NCBI RefSeq assembly: GCF_014656135.1
Contig: NZ_BNBV01000020.1
Coordinates: 1 to 64,000 of the forward strand
Direction: 5' to 3'
Length of the DNA: 64,000 nt
DNA from: Streptomyces thermodiastaticus
GTDB lineage: Bacteria; Actinomycetota; Actinomycetes; Streptomycetales; Streptomycetaceae
The notes below the pieces were generated by a model. That model was not told where the DNA came from. It did no database searches and saw only the letters and a list, made by a program, of their open reading frames with translations. The position numbers and the translations under genes are program-made. Positions 16,401-26,793 of the stretch are shown one piece after another. Numbering within the stretch: position 1 is the stretch's first letter; every line of letters begins with the position of its first letter.

Positions 16401-16775
16401 TCCGTCGACACTGTGTCAGTAACGGCGCGTCGCGCCGGCCACGGGCGCACCGCGGGTGCGCGCATCCGGGCTGCCGTGCGGCGGGCCGGACACCGGGCGG
16501 GGCGCGGCGCCGGCCACCGGGCACGCCCCGGGCGCACGCAGGGGCACGGGGAGGTTCAGGATCACGAGGGAGGTGTGCGGGGCCGGGCGCGGGCGGGACG
16601 CCCGCCACGGCAGGAGGAAGCGGGACGGACAGCAAGGACACCGGACCGTCTCACAACTGCGTCCACCATGCGAACGGCAGGCGGATGGCGATCCGGACGG
16701 TCGTAGGGTTGAAGCCGGGAAAGGTCTTCGGGGAAGGCCGCTCCCCCACAGCCGCCTCGAAGGAGGTCCAGTTCA
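16401..16775. other. Intergenic region between the response regulator and korA
   Basis: About 375 bp without a credible gene. It begins with two hairpins (listed separately) and ends with a strong ribosome site for korA, AGGAGGT at 16761-16767, 8 bases before the GTG. A TAGGGT at 16704-16709 could be a -10 element but has no good -35 partner. I see nothing else in it. Confidence 0.6.
16422..16461 (+). terminator. Tandem hairpins after the response regulator
   Basis: A 6-bp stem with a 3-nt loop (CGGCGC/GCGCCG, 16423-16437) is followed at once by a 7-bp stem with a 3-nt loop (GCGCACC/GGTGCGC, 16445-16461). The pair lies 22 bp after the stop codon and probably terminates the transcript. Confidence 0.55.
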
Positions 16776-18693
16776 GTGACCAGCCAGGTCAGCAGTCCAG
16801 CGGAGCAGGCCGACGGAGCCGTCGCGGGAGAGCAGCGCAGGGCGGGGACGAAGGACGTCCGCCGCCTGAACCGGGTGATCATCCGGTTCGCGGGTGACTC
16901 GGGTGACGGTATGCAGCTCACCGGCGACCGTTTCACCTCCGAGACCGCGTCCTTCGGCAACGACCTGTCGACGCTGCCGAACTTCCCCGCCGAGATCCGC
17001 GCCCCCGCAGGGACCCTGCCGGGCGTGTCCTCGTTCCAGCTGCACTTCGCCGACCACGACATCCTCACCCCGGGTGACGCGCCGAACGTGCTGGTGGCCA
17101 TGAACCCGGCGGCGCTGAAGGCGAACATCGGCGATCTGCCGCGCGGTGCGGAGATCATCGTCAACACCGACGAGTTCACCAAGCGCGCCATGCAGAAGGT
17201 CGGCTACGACACCTCCCCGCTGGAGGACGGCTCGCTCGACGGGTACAACCTGCACCCGGTGCCGCTGACCACGCTGACGGTGGAGGCGCTGAAGGAGTTC
17301 GACCTGTCCCGCAAGGAGGCCGAGCGCAGCAAGAACATGTTCGCGCTGGGCCTGCTGAGCTGGATGTACCACCGGCCCACCGAGGGCACCGAGAGGTTCC
17401 TGCGGACCAAGTTCGCCAGGAAGCCCGAGATCATGAAGGCGAACATCGCCGCGTTCCGGGCCGGCTGGAACTTCGGCGAGACCACGGAGGACTTCGCGGT
17501 CTCCTACGAGGTCGCCCCGGCGGCCGAGGCGTTCCCCGTCGGCACCTACCGCAACATCTCCGGCAACCTCGCCCTGGCGTACGGGCTGATCGCCGCCGCC
17601 CACCAGGCGGACCTGCCGCTGTTCCTGGGCTCGTACCCGATCACCCCGGCCTCGGACATCCTGCACGAGCTGAGCCGGCACAAGAACTTCGGTGTGCGCA
17701 CCTTCCAGGCCGAGGACGAGATCGCCGGCATCGGTGCCGCGCTCGGCGCCGCCTTCGGCGGCTCGCTGGCCGTGACCACGACGTCCGGCCCGGGTGTGGC
17801 GCTCAAGAGCGAGACGATCGGCCTGGCCGTGGCGCTGGAGCTGCCGCTGGTGATCGTGGACATCCAGCGCGGCGGCCCGTCGACCGGTCTGCCGACCAAG
17901 ACCGAGCAGGCGGACCTGCTGCAGGCCATGTACGGCCGCAACGGCGAGGCCCCGGTCCCGGTGGTCGCCCCGCGCACCCCGGCGGACTGCTTCGACGCCG
18001 CCCTGGACGCGGCCCGGATCGCGCTGACCTATCGCACCCCGGTGTTCCTGCTGTCCGACGGCTACCTCGCCAACGGCTCCGAGCCGTGGCGCATCCCCGA
18101 GCTGGACGAGCTGCCCGACCTGAGGGTGCGGTTCGCGCAGAGCCCCAACCACACCCTCGCCGACGGCACCGAGGTCTTCTGGCCGTACAAGCGCGACCCC
18201 AAGACCCTCGCCCGCCCGTGGGCCGTCCCCGGCACCCCGGGCCTGGAGCACCGCATCGGCGGCATCGAGAAGCAGGACGGCACGGGCAACATCTCCTACG
18301 ACCCGGCCAACCACGACTTCATGGTCCGCACCCGCCAGGCCAAGGTCGACGGCATCGAGGTCGCGGACGTGGAGGTCGACGACCCGGACCAGGCGCGCAC
18401 GCTGGTGCTGGGCTGGGGCTCGACGTACGGGCCGATCACGGCGGCCGTGCGGCGGCTGCGCGCCGAGGGCCTGCCCGTCGCCCAGGCGCACCTGCGCCAC
18501 CTCAATCCCTTCCCGAAGAACCTGGGGGCGGTGCTCGAGCGGTACGAGCGCGTGGTGATCCCCGAGATGAACCTCGGCCAGCTCGCCACCCTCATCCGCG
18601 CCACGTACCTGGTGGACGCCCACAGCTACAACCAGGTCAACGGCATGCCGTTCAAGGCCGAACAGCTCGCCACCGCTCTCAAGGAGGCCATCG

Positions 18694-18701
<8 letters not shown>
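16776..18701 (+). CDS. korA: 2-oxoacid:ferredoxin oxidoreductase, alpha subunit (fused gamma-alpha)
   Basis: A 641-residue subunit of a CoA-dependent 2-oxoacid:ferredoxin oxidoreductase, most likely 2-oxoglutarate-specific, which decarboxylates the oxoacid to acyl-CoA and reduces ferredoxin. Domains in order: gamma domain (about 33-220, beginning RVIIRFAGDSGDGMQLTG), pyrimidine-binding alpha domain (from about 255, with GSYPITPASDILHELS and the GGPSTGLPTKTEQ loop), and a transketolase C-terminal-like domain (from about 540, LGWGSTYGPITAAVRRL). The GTG start has a near-perfect ribosome site. It overlaps korB by 8 bases. Sequence alone does not fix substrate specificity. Confidence 0.93.
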
Positions 18702-19767
<1,066 letters not shown>

Positions 19768-19799
19768 CGAGGGCGCACGGCAGAGCCGGACGAGCTCGC

Positions 19800-19828
19800 A
19801 AGGCCCGGGACCGTTTGTCCCGGGCCTT
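19800..19828 (+). terminator. Terminator after korAB
   Basis: A perfect 12-bp stem (19800-19811 with 19817-19828) and a 5-nt loop, 33 bp after the korB stop. Confidence 0.8.
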
Positions 19829-19874
19829 CGCGCGTACCGGGACGGTACGGCGAGGGCGAGCGGAGACAGCCGGG

Positions 19875-19927
19875 AGACAGGGCACTGTCTCTTGGTTAGC
19901 GCTTCCCGTAGGGTCGGTGTCGACACC
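19875..19927. promoter_or_regulatory. Two inverted repeats ahead of the QorB-like gene
   Basis: AGACAGGGCACTGTCT (19875-19890) is a 6-4-6 inverted repeat, and GGTGTCGACACC (19916-19927) is a perfect 12-bp palindrome. The second sits 24 bp before the ATG of the reductase gene. A -10-like TAGGGT lies between them. Both are candidate operators; no regulator gene is adjacent. Confidence 0.4.
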
Positions 19928-19951
19928 TACGGAACCGTCACGGAGATCCCC

Positions 19952-20806
19952 ATGAGCATCGTCGTCACCGGAGCGACCGGACGCCTCGGCCGCCACGTCG
20001 TGGACCACCTGCTGCAGAAGGTACCGGCCGAGCAGATCACGGCCGTGGCGCGCACCCCGGAGAAGGCCGCCGGCCTCGCGAGCCGCGGCGTCCGCATCGC
20101 GGTGGCCGACTACGACGCGCCGCAGACCTTCGAGGGCCTCTTCGCGCCCGGTGACCGGGTGCTGCTGATCTCCGGCAGCGAGGTCGGCAAGGACCGGGTG
20201 CGGCAGCACCGGACCGTCATCGAGGCCGCCGCGGCGGCCGGGGTCGCCCAGCTCGCCTACACCAGCGCGCCCGGCAGCCTCACGGCCGCCCTCGCCGACG
20301 ACCACCGCGCCACCGAGGAGGTGCTGCGGGCCTCCGGACTGCCGTGGACGCTGCTGCGCAACGGCTGGTACCACGAGAACTACACGGAGAACCTGGGCCC
20401 GGTGCTGGAGCGCCGCGCCGTCGTCGCGGCGGCCGGCGAGGGCCGGGTGTCCTCCGCCTCCCGCGCCGACTACGCGGCCGCCGCGGCCGCCGTCCTGACC
20501 GGCGAGGGACACGAGAACCGGACCTTTGAGCTGGGCGGCGACACCGCGTGGAGCTTCGCCGAGTACGCGGCCGAGCTGAGCCGCGTGACCGGCGAGGAGA
20601 TCGTCTACAAGGCCGTCACGCCGCAGCAGCTCACCGGCATCCTGACCGGCGCGGGCCTGCCCGAGCAGGCGGCCGCGGTCTTCGCCGGCGTGGACGCCTC
20701 GATCGCCAAGGGCGAGCTGGAGATCACCTCCGGTGACCTCTCCCGCCTCATCGGCCGCCCGACCACCCCGCTCTCCGACGCGGTCGCCGCCGCACTGAAG
20801 GCCTGA
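19952..20806 (+). CDS. NmrA-like NAD(P)H:quinone oxidoreductase (QorB-type)
   Basis: A 284-residue atypical short-chain dehydrogenase. The NAD(P)-binding glycine motif is at the very N-terminus (VTGATGRLGRHV). The sequence continues with the YTSAPGSLTAALADDH and GLPWTLLRNGWYHENYTEN stretches typical of QorB-like quinone oxidoreductases, which reduce quinones with NADPH. Length matches (about 285). ATG at 19952 with CGGAG upstream; the open frame extends 20 codons further but lacks a ribosome site. QorB-type genes are often controlled by a neighbouring HxlR repressor; none is adjacent here. Redox detoxification is likely, the true substrate unknown. Confidence 0.85.
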   Translation: MSIVVTGATGRLGRHVVDHLLQKVPAEQITAVARTPEKAAGLASRGVRIAVADYDAPQTFEGLFAPGDRVLLISGSEVGKDRVRQHRTVIEAAAAAGVAQLAYTSAPGSLTAALADDHRATEEVLRASGLPWTLLRNGWYHENYTENLGPVLERRAVVAAAGEGRVSSASRADYAAAAAAVLTGEGHENRTFELGGDTAWSFAEYAAELSRVTGEEIVYKAVTPQQLTGILTGAGLPEQAAAVFAGVDASIAKGELEITSGDLSRLIGRPTTPLSDAVAAALKA

Positions 20807-20853
20807 GCCGGCCCTCGGGCCGTGTCCGCCACCGCACCGGCGCCCCGGCGGCA

Positions 20854-20899
20854 CCGCGCCTGTCATGACCGTATACCGGTACGGACATGACAGGCGCGG
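20854..20899. terminator. Long hairpin between the QorB-like and RarD-like genes
   Basis: A 46-bp near-perfect palindrome: a 14-bp stem (20854-20867 with 20886-20899), one A/A mismatch, 5 more pairs, and a 6-nt loop TACCGG. It follows the upstream stop by 47 bp and ends 49 bp before the RarD-like start, so it may end the first transcript, act as an operator for the second gene, or both. Confidence 0.6.
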
Positions 20900-20948
20900 C
20901 GCTCGGCGCTACCTTCGTGGAGGCATGTCACGACGTGTAGGAGGGCCC

Positions 20949-21971
20949 GTGGGCGGGACATCAAAGGGTGAGCAGCGCATAGGCCTGCTGAACGGCATCG
21001 CGGCGTACGGGATGTGGGGGCTGTTCCCCCTCTTCTTCCCCCTGCTGGAGCCCGCCGGCGCCGGTGAGGTCCTCGCCCACCGGATGGTGTGGTCCTTCGT
21101 CGTCGTGGCCGTCGTGCTGCTGTTCATCCGCCGCTGGCGGTGGGCCGGGGAGCTGCTGCGGCAGCCGCGCCGGCTGGGGCTCGTCGCGGTGGCCGCGGCC
21201 GTGATCAGCGTCAACTGGGGCGTCTACATCTGGGCCGTGAACAGCGGGCACGTCGTCGAGGCCTCCCTCGGCTACTTCATCAACCCGCTCGTCACCATCG
21301 CCATGGGCGTGCTCCTGCTCAAGGAGCGGCTGCGGCCGGTGCAGTGGGCCGCGGTCGGCGTCGGCCTGGCCGCCGTCGCGGTCCTGACCGTCGGCTACGG
21401 CCGTCCGCCGTGGATCTCCCTCGTCCTCGCCCTGTCCTTCGCCACCTACGGGCTGATGAAGAAGAAGGTCAACCTCGGCGGCGTGGAGTCCCTGGCCTCC
21501 GAGACCGCGATCCAGTTCCTCCCGGCCCTCGGCTACCTGCTGTGGCTGGGTGCGCACGGCGACTCGACGTTCACCACCGAGGGCTGGGGCCACACCGCTC
21601 TGCTCGCCACGACCGGCGTGGTCACCGCCCTGCCCCTGGTCTGCTTCGGCGCCGCCGCGATCCGGGTGCCGCTGTCCACGCTCGGCCTGCTGCAGTACCT
21701 CGCCCCGGTGTTCCAGTTCCTGTGCGGGATCCTGTACTTCCACGAGTCCATGCCCGCCGAGCGCTGGGCCGGGTTCGGCCTGGTGTGGATCGCGCTGATG
21801 ACGCTGACCTGGGACGGGCTGCGCACGGCACGCCGGACCGCCCAGCGGCGGGACGCCCTCGCCCGGGCCGCGGCGGCGTCCACGTCCACCGAGGCGGTGG
21901 CTTCCGGTCCGGCGCGGGCGGCACAGCCGGCGGCCGCGCCGGTCGAGGCCCAGCAGGGGCCGGAGGCCTGA
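20949..21971 (+). CDS. rarD: RarD-type EamA-family transporter
   Basis: A 340-residue drug/metabolite-type transporter with ten hydrophobic helices. The sequence opens with the RarD-typical KGEQRIGLLNGIAAYGMWGL and has LAHRMVWSF, INWGVYIWAVNSGHVVEASL-like and GYFINPLVTIAMGVLLLKERL segments. The GTG at 20949 was chosen because AGGAGGG lies 5 bases upstream and the resulting N-terminus fits the family; an ATG at 20925 is less well spaced. A C-terminal tail of about 45 residues is Ala/Arg-rich and cytoplasmic. The substrate is unknown; 'chloramphenicol-sensitive protein' is only the historical name. Confidence 0.9.
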   Translation: MGGTSKGEQRIGLLNGIAAYGMWGLFPLFFPLLEPAGAGEVLAHRMVWSFVVVAVVLLFIRRWRWAGELLRQPRRLGLVAVAAAVISVNWGVYIWAVNSGHVVEASLGYFINPLVTIAMGVLLLKERLRPVQWAAVGVGLAAVAVLTVGYGRPPWISLVLALSFATYGLMKKKVNLGGVESLASETAIQFLPALGYLLWLGAHGDSTFTTEGWGHTALLATTGVVTALPLVCFGAAAIRVPLSTLGLLQYLAPVFQFLCGILYFHESMPAERWAGFGLVWIALMTLTWDGLRTARRTAQRRDALARAAAASTSTEAVASGPARAAQPAAAPVEAQQGPEA

Positions 21972-21996
21972 CCGCCTCCGCCTGAACCGTTCCTCC

Positions 21997-22050
21997 GGCA
22001 CCGGACCGGACCGCCGGGCATCGACCCGCCCGGCGGTCCGGTCCGGTGCC
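21997..22050. terminator. Bidirectional terminator between convergent genes
   Basis: A perfect 23-bp inverted repeat (21997-22019 with 22028-22050) with an 8-nt loop fills the gap between the RarD-like gene (plus) and the TPR-like gene (minus). It is one of the longest perfect stems in the window. Confidence 0.85.
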
Positions 22051-22058
22051 GTACGGCG

Positions 22059-23468
22059 TCAGTGGTCCGCCGGGGGCGTCCGGGAGCCGGTCCGGGCGGC
22101 GAGGCGGTCCAGGCGGGCGCGGACGGCATCGAGCCGGTCCCGGTCGCCGGCGGCCGGGCCGTCCGCCCCGGCGAGCCGGGTCCACAGCGCGAGCAGGTCG
22201 CTGCCGAGGCGCAGCCCCTGCTCCGGTTCCCTGACCGCCCGCCAGGCCGTGACCGCGCTCAGCACATCTCCGTAGGCGCCCTGAGCGTCCCCGTCCTGGT
22301 GGCGGGTGCGGGCCAGGTCCAGCAGCAGGGTGCAGGCCCGCAGCGGGTCGCAGTCCAGCCAGGCGAGGTAGGCGAGCAGTTCGCGCAGGTACAGGACCTC
22401 GGCGTGGTCCGGGCCGAGCGCCGCGGACGCGTCGGTGACGGTGCGCCCGGCGAGGTCCGCCGCCTCCTGGACGCGTCCGTCCCGCACGGCCTCGTGGACC
22501 GCCGTGAGAGCCCCGGCGAACAGCGCCTGCCCCGCACCGCCGGCCGCGGCCCCGGGATCCTCCCCGAGCACCGCCTCGGCCACGGCGTCGAAGCCGCACA
22601 CGGGTGCGGGAGCGGAGGCGGAGGCGGTTCCGGGGTGCGGCTTCGGTCCCTCGTCGAGGCCGGGGCCGGCGCAGGCGGCCGAGGCCGCCGCGGAGACCGA
22701 GGGCGCCGGTGCGGAGTGCGCGCACGTCGCGGGCCCGGCGAGGGGACCGGGCGGGACCGGACGGGTGCCCGCCTCGGCCGCCCGGCCGTCCATCACCGGC
22801 GGCGGGCCGAACTCGCCCGTCGGCGGTGCGACGGTGCCGGGCGGGTGCGCCGCGCCGGCCGTGACCGGCTCCGGTGGGACGCGCAGCAGCACGGTCGGAT
22901 CGGGGGAGTTGGGCGTCTCCGGCGCCGCAGGCGGCATCGCGGGCGTGCTGCCCCCGCCGGTGTTCCCGGTCCCGCCGGTGCTCCCGGTCCCGCCGGTGCT
23001 CTCGGCCCCGCCGGTGCTCTCGGCCCCGGCGGCGTCACCGTGGCCCGCGCCCGCCCCATCGCCCTGCGCCGTGTCCGGCCGGGCGGCCCCGGGCCCGGAC
23101 GGGGTGGCGGCCGTGATGCGCACCGGCTCCGCCGTGAAGGTGCTGGAGCCGTCGCAGTGCACCCGCAGGGGGACCACGTAGCCGCTGCGTTCGTCGGTGA
23201 CCGTGGCGTGGACCGGGCGGCCGGCGGCCCGGGCGATACGGTGCAGATGGTCCAGGACGGCCTGCTGGATCTCCTCGCCGGGCGCCGGCCGCACCGGGAC
23301 ACCGTCGACCAGCGCCCACGCCCCGGTCGCGGAGCCGGAGCCGCTGCCGTCCGGGGCGCCGGCGGCGGTGGCCGGCACACGCACGGCGATCGGGGTGGCC
23401 CGGGCGAGGACCGTGGAGCGCTCGGCGCTGTCCTGGTCCCGGTTCTTCTCGCGGCTCGGTCGAGACAT
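22059..23468 (-). CDS. TPR-like protein with a disordered linker, function unknown
   Basis: A 469-residue soluble protein. The N-terminal part (about 30-130) is a folded region (ALVDGVPVRPAPGEEIQQAV, HATVTDERSGYVVPLRVHCD). A long Pro/Gly/Ala/Ser/Thr-rich linker (about 135-310) follows, including GAESTGGAESTGGTGSTGG. The C-terminal part (about 310-465) is a helical TPR-like domain (QEAADLAGRTVTDASAALGP, LLAYLAWLDCDPLRACTLLL). No signal peptide or membrane segment is visible. The ATG at 23468 follows GGGAG. I do not recognise the family; a regulator- or kinase-associated scaffold is conceivable but unsupported. Confidence 0.75.
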   Translation of the reverse strand: MSRPSREKNRDQDSAERSTVLARATPIAVRVPATAAGAPDGSGSGSATGAWALVDGVPVRPAPGEEIQQAVLDHLHRIARAAGRPVHATVTDERSGYVVPLRVHCDGSSTFTAEPVRITAATPSGPGAARPDTAQGDGAGAGHGDAAGAESTGGAESTGGTGSTGGTGNTGGGSTPAMPPAAPETPNSPDPTVLLRVPPEPVTAGAAHPPGTVAPPTGEFGPPPVMDGRAAEAGTRPVPPGPLAGPATCAHSAPAPSVSAAASAACAGPGLDEGPKPHPGTASASAPAPVCGFDAVAEAVLGEDPGAAAGGAGQALFAGALTAVHEAVRDGRVQEAADLAGRTVTDASAALGPDHAEVLYLRELLAYLAWLDCDPLRACTLLLDLARTRHQDGDAQGAYGDVLSAVTAWRAVREPEQGLRLGSDLLALWTRLAGADGPAAGDRDRLDAVRARLDRLAARTGSRTPPADH

Positions 23469-23671
23469 CGGCTCCCTCGCTCGGATGCGTGCCATCCGGT
23501 CGTCGTGGTCGTACCGTCGAGTCTCGCCCGTCGACCGCGCCGTCCACGTCACCGCAGCGTCACATCCTCGCACCAGGAGCCGTCCCTGACGTCGCCCAGG
23601 TCACATCCGCCGCTCGTGGCCACCGGCCCACGGGAGCCCCTGCCGGCCCGCCAGGCCGCGCACGACGCCTG

Positions 23672-24562
23672 TCAGACGGTCACGTCCCGCGTGGTGAACC
23701 GCGCCCAGGCCGCCGAGCCGAACACGGCCGCGTACAGCGCCTGCAGCTCCAGGTTCTTCACCAGGTCGTCCCAGAGGACCGGCTCGCGCATCAGGTCGGC
23801 GAAGGACAGCCAGTAGTGGGACACGAGGTAGGGATGGACGGCGTGCAGCTGGGGGATCTGGTCGACGATCTGCATGCCGATCAGCAGGCCCACGGTCGTC
23901 GCCATGGCCGCGATGCCGCTGTCGGTCAGGGTGGAGACGAACAGGCCGAGCGCGGCGATCCCGATCAGTGACGCGGCGACCACGAGCGCAATCAGCAGGG
24001 CCCGCCACAGTCCCTCGCCGAACCCGATGCGGGTGCCGGAGATCGTCGTCAGGTCGCCGACCGGGAACAGCACCGCGCCCGCCCCGAGCGCCACCACGGC
24101 CACCACGAAGGTGGCGGCCAGACAGAACGCAAGGACGGCGGCGGACTTGGTGAGCAGCAGCCGGGTGCGGCCGGCCGGGGCGACCAGCAGATAGCGCAGG
24201 GTGCCCGCGCTCGCCTCGCCCGCGATCGCGTCGCCCGCGACGACGCCCACGGCCATCGGCAGGAAGAACGGCAGGGTCGCCGCCAGCGCGGTGAAGACCA
24301 GGAAGAGGCCGTTGTTGCTGACCTGCGCGATGAACGGCGGCCCCTCGCCGCCGGCCGGGGAGCCGTCCCGGGTCTCGATCCGCACGGCCACCCCGACCAG
24401 AACCGGCACGGCGGCCAGCACCCCGAGCAGCGCGCGGGTGCGCCAGCGCCGGAAGACGGTCGCCAGCTCGCTGCGCAGCAGTCCCAGCGTCCACAGCGGG
24501 TGCGCGGCGGGCGAGGAGCCCGTCGTCCCGGCGGCCGGCCCGGCGGTCTCAGCCCGCGACAT
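23672..24562 (-). CDS. ABC-2 type exporter permease
   Basis: A 296-residue membrane protein with about six hydrophobic segments and a large extracytoplasmic loop after the first (about 62-82, ETRDGSPAGGEG). The arrangement is that of an ABC-2 permease; MAVGVVAGDAIAGEASAGTL followed by RYLLVAPAGRTRLLLTKSAA is the typical coupling region. It overlaps the ATPase gene upstream by 14 bases and is the last gene of a three-gene unit with that ATPase and the LolA-like protein. The substrate is unknown. Confidence 0.88.
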   Translation of the reverse strand: MSRAETAGPAAGTTGSSPAAHPLWTLGLLRSELATVFRRWRTRALLGVLAAVPVLVGVAVRIETRDGSPAGGEGPPFIAQVSNNGLFLVFTALAATLPFFLPMAVGVVAGDAIAGEASAGTLRYLLVAPAGRTRLLLTKSAAVLAFCLAATFVVAVVALGAGAVLFPVGDLTTISGTRIGFGEGLWRALLIALVVAASLIGIAALGLFVSTLTDSGIAAMATTVGLLIGMQIVDQIPQLHAVHPYLVSHYWLSFADLMREPVLWDDLVKNLELQALYAAVFGSAAWARFTTRDVTV

Positions 24563-25532
24563 CGAACCCCTCCCCCGTCAGGGCCACGAACGCGTCCTCC
24601 AGCGAGGCGCGTTGGACGCCGAAGCCGCGGACCCGCACGCCGGCGGTGACCAGGGCGGCGTTCACCTCGGCCAGGTCCCGCTTCGGCACCTGCCCGCTCA
24701 CCCGGTCACCGGTGACCACGAGGTCGCCCACGCCCTGCTCCTTCAGCACCCGGGCGGCCTCCCCCGCATCGGGCGTGGTGACCACCAGACGGCCGCGCGC
24801 CCCCGCGGCCAGCTCGGCCACCGGGCCCTGGGTGACCAGCCTGCCGTGAGTCATGACCGCGGCGTGCGTGCACATCTGCTCGATCTCGTCGAGGAGGTGG
24901 GAGGAGACGAAGACGGTCGTGCCGTCCGAGGCCAGCTGCCGCACCAGGGAGCGGATCTCCCGCATCCCCTGCGGGTCCAGGCCGTTGGTCGGCTCGTCCA
25001 GCACCAGCAGCTTGCGGGGCCGCAGCAGCGCGGCGGCCAGGCCGAGCCGCTGCTTCATGCCCAGGGAGTAGGCCTTGGCCTTCTTGCCGGCGGCCGCGGT
25101 CAGGCCCACCCGGTCCAGGGCGGCGGCGACGCGGGCCGTGCGGGTGCGCGGGTCGGCCGTCGGGTCGGCGGCGTCGTAGCGCAGCAGGTTGTCCCGGCCG
25201 CTGAGGAAGCCGTACAGGGCGGGGCCCTCGATGAGGGCGCCGACGTGAGGCAGCACGGTGCGCGCGGCGCGCGGCACGGGGTGTCCCAGGACGTGCGCGG
25301 TGCCGGACGTCGGCTCGATCAGGCCCATCAGCATGCGGATGGTGGTGGTCTTGCCCGAGCCGTTCGGGCCGAGGAAGCCGAAGACGCTGCCCTTCGGGAC
25401 CGTGAGGTCCAGCCGGTCGACGGCGAGCTGTCCGCCCCGGTAGCGCTTGGTCAGCGCGCGGGTGCGGATGACGCCGTCCACCGCGTCGTCCGACTGCCCC
25501 GGCCGTGGTGTGCCGGCGGGCGCCTCGTCCAT
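24549..25532 (-). CDS. ABC transporter ATP-binding protein
   Basis: A 327-residue ATPase of the CcmA/DrrA type. Walker A is GPNGSGKTTTIRMLMG, the signature region YSLGMKQRLGLAAALL and Walker B LLVLDEPTNGLDPQG, followed by the H-loop in VFVSSHLLDEIEQMC. A C-terminal regulatory part of about 90 residues follows the nucleotide-binding domain, as in drug-export ATPases. It pairs with the permease, whose gene it overlaps by 14 bases, and starts 34 bp after the LolA-like gene, so the three are one operon. Confidence 0.92.
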   Translation of the reverse strand: MDEAPAGTPRPGQSDDAVDGVIRTRALTKRYRGGQLAVDRLDLTVPKGSVFGFLGPNGSGKTTTIRMLMGLIEPTSGTAHVLGHPVPRAARTVLPHVGALIEGPALYGFLSGRDNLLRYDAADPTADPRTRTARVAAALDRVGLTAAAGKKAKAYSLGMKQRLGLAAALLRPRKLLVLDEPTNGLDPQGMREIRSLVRQLASDGTTVFVSSHLLDEIEQMCTHAAVMTHGRLVTQGPVAELAAGARGRLVVTTPDAGEAARVLKEQGVGDLVVTGDRVSGQVPKRDLAEVNAALVTAGVRVRGFGVQRASLEDAFVALTGEGFDVAG

Positions 25533-25566
25533 CGGCTCCCTCGATCCGTCGTGCCCCGAGCGGGGC

Positions 25567-26793
25567 TCACCGTGCCCCGCTCGCCGCCTTCACCAGCGTG
25601 TCCTTGGTGACGGCACCGGCGTAGACCGTGCCGTCGTCCGTGATCAGGGCGTTGACCAGGCGGGTGGAGAACACCGTGCCCGTGCCGAACTTCCCGCTGA
25701 CCTGGTCGCCGAGCGAGCCGAGGAAGCCGCTCGCGGCGCCCTGGCCGGAGGACGGCCGGGTGCCGCCGCCGAGGCCGGTGTCGAAGCGGACGACGGAGTT
25801 CCAGCCCTTGCCGATGACCCGCACGCCGTCCTTCGCCGCCCCGTCACCGGCGGACTTGCCCGAGGGCAGCAGGCCCTCGGGGAGGGCGCCGGAGGACAGG
25901 GAGTGCTCACCGGCGTCTTCGCCCTCGGTGACCTTCGCTCCCTTGGGCGGGGTGAAGCGGAATGTGGAGGCGGCCGGCTCGGCGAAGCTGATCCGGGTGA
26001 AGCCGGCGTCCACGACGGCGGGTCCGCCGCCGGCCGGGGTGAGCGTGAACTTCAGCGGCAGGCCGGTCGCGGAGTCCACCGCGATGGTGATCACGCCGAC
26101 CGTGGTGCCGGAGGCGTGCCGGGGCGTGACGACCAGCCGGTAGGCGTCCCGGCCGGCCACCCGGGCGGTGCCGTCGACCGTCACCGAGGTGGTGTCGTCG
26201 ACCGCCGCGAGGACCTTCCCGGCGAAGTCCTGGGGCGTGCCCGGCACCTGTTCACGGTGCTGCTCGCCGTGCTGGGACGCGGTGGTGTGGTACACCTCGC
26301 CGGACGCGCTGTCGTAGCCCCAGACGTCCTTGCCGTTGTGGACGATGCTGTACTCGGCGGCCTTCTCGACCAGCGAGACCTTCTGCCGGTCGGGGCCGTC
26401 GGCCGCGACCCGCAGCGTGTGCGTGCCGGAGGCCAGCTCGGCCAGGCGGGACGCCGGGTCGGCCGACGAGCCGTCACCGTCCTTGCCCACGCCGAAGGCC
26501 GGCCCGTCCGCCAGGCCGCCGAGGTCGGGCAGGCCGAGGTCGGTGCTGATCCGGACCGTGCCGGACAGCTGCTCGACGTCGGACGCGGCGATCTTGGCGA
26601 GAAGCTGCCGGGCACTGACGTCGGGCAGGTCGGGGTCGCCGGAGTCGGCGAGCGCGGGGACCAGTCCGATCGTCGCCGCGGCCACCCCCATCACCGCCAC
26701 GGGGACGACGTACCGAGCGGCCTTGCGCCGCATCGGGTGCGGCACGCGCGTCTGCCCGGAGTCCGTGGTGCCGTCGGATGCGTACGGTGCCAT
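25567..26793 (-). CDS. Exported LolA-like (DUF2092-type) protein
   Basis: A 408-residue protein with a positively charged N-terminus and one hydrophobic segment (about 27-50, YVVPVAVMGVAAATIGLVPALA), so it is secreted or membrane-anchored. The remainder is a beta-rich fold: TASDVEQLSGTVRISTDLG-like strands, RQKVSLVEKAAEYSIVHNG, and GRDAYRLVVTPRH followed by AVDSATGLPLKF, the pattern of LolA/LppX-type lipid or lipoprotein carriers. Actinobacterial members are often encoded with ABC exporters, as here. It starts at ATG after GGAGGT. It may deliver or accept the ABC substrate outside the membrane (inference). Confidence 0.82.
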   Translation of the reverse strand: MAPYASDGTTDSGQTRVPHPMRRKAARYVVPVAVMGVAAATIGLVPALADSGDPDLPDVSARQLLAKIAASDVEQLSGTVRISTDLGLPDLGGLADGPAFGVGKDGDGSSADPASRLAELASGTHTLRVAADGPDRQKVSLVEKAAEYSIVHNGKDVWGYDSASGEVYHTTASQHGEQHREQVPGTPQDFAGKVLAAVDDTTSVTVDGTARVAGRDAYRLVVTPRHASGTTVGVITIAVDSATGLPLKFTLTPAGGGPAVVDAGFTRISFAEPAASTFRFTPPKGAKVTEGEDAGEHSLSSGALPEGLLPSGKSAGDGAAKDGVRVIGKGWNSVVRFDTGLGGGTRPSSGQGAASGFLGSLGDQVSGKFGTGTVFSTRLVNALITDDGTVYAGAVTKDTLVKAASGAR

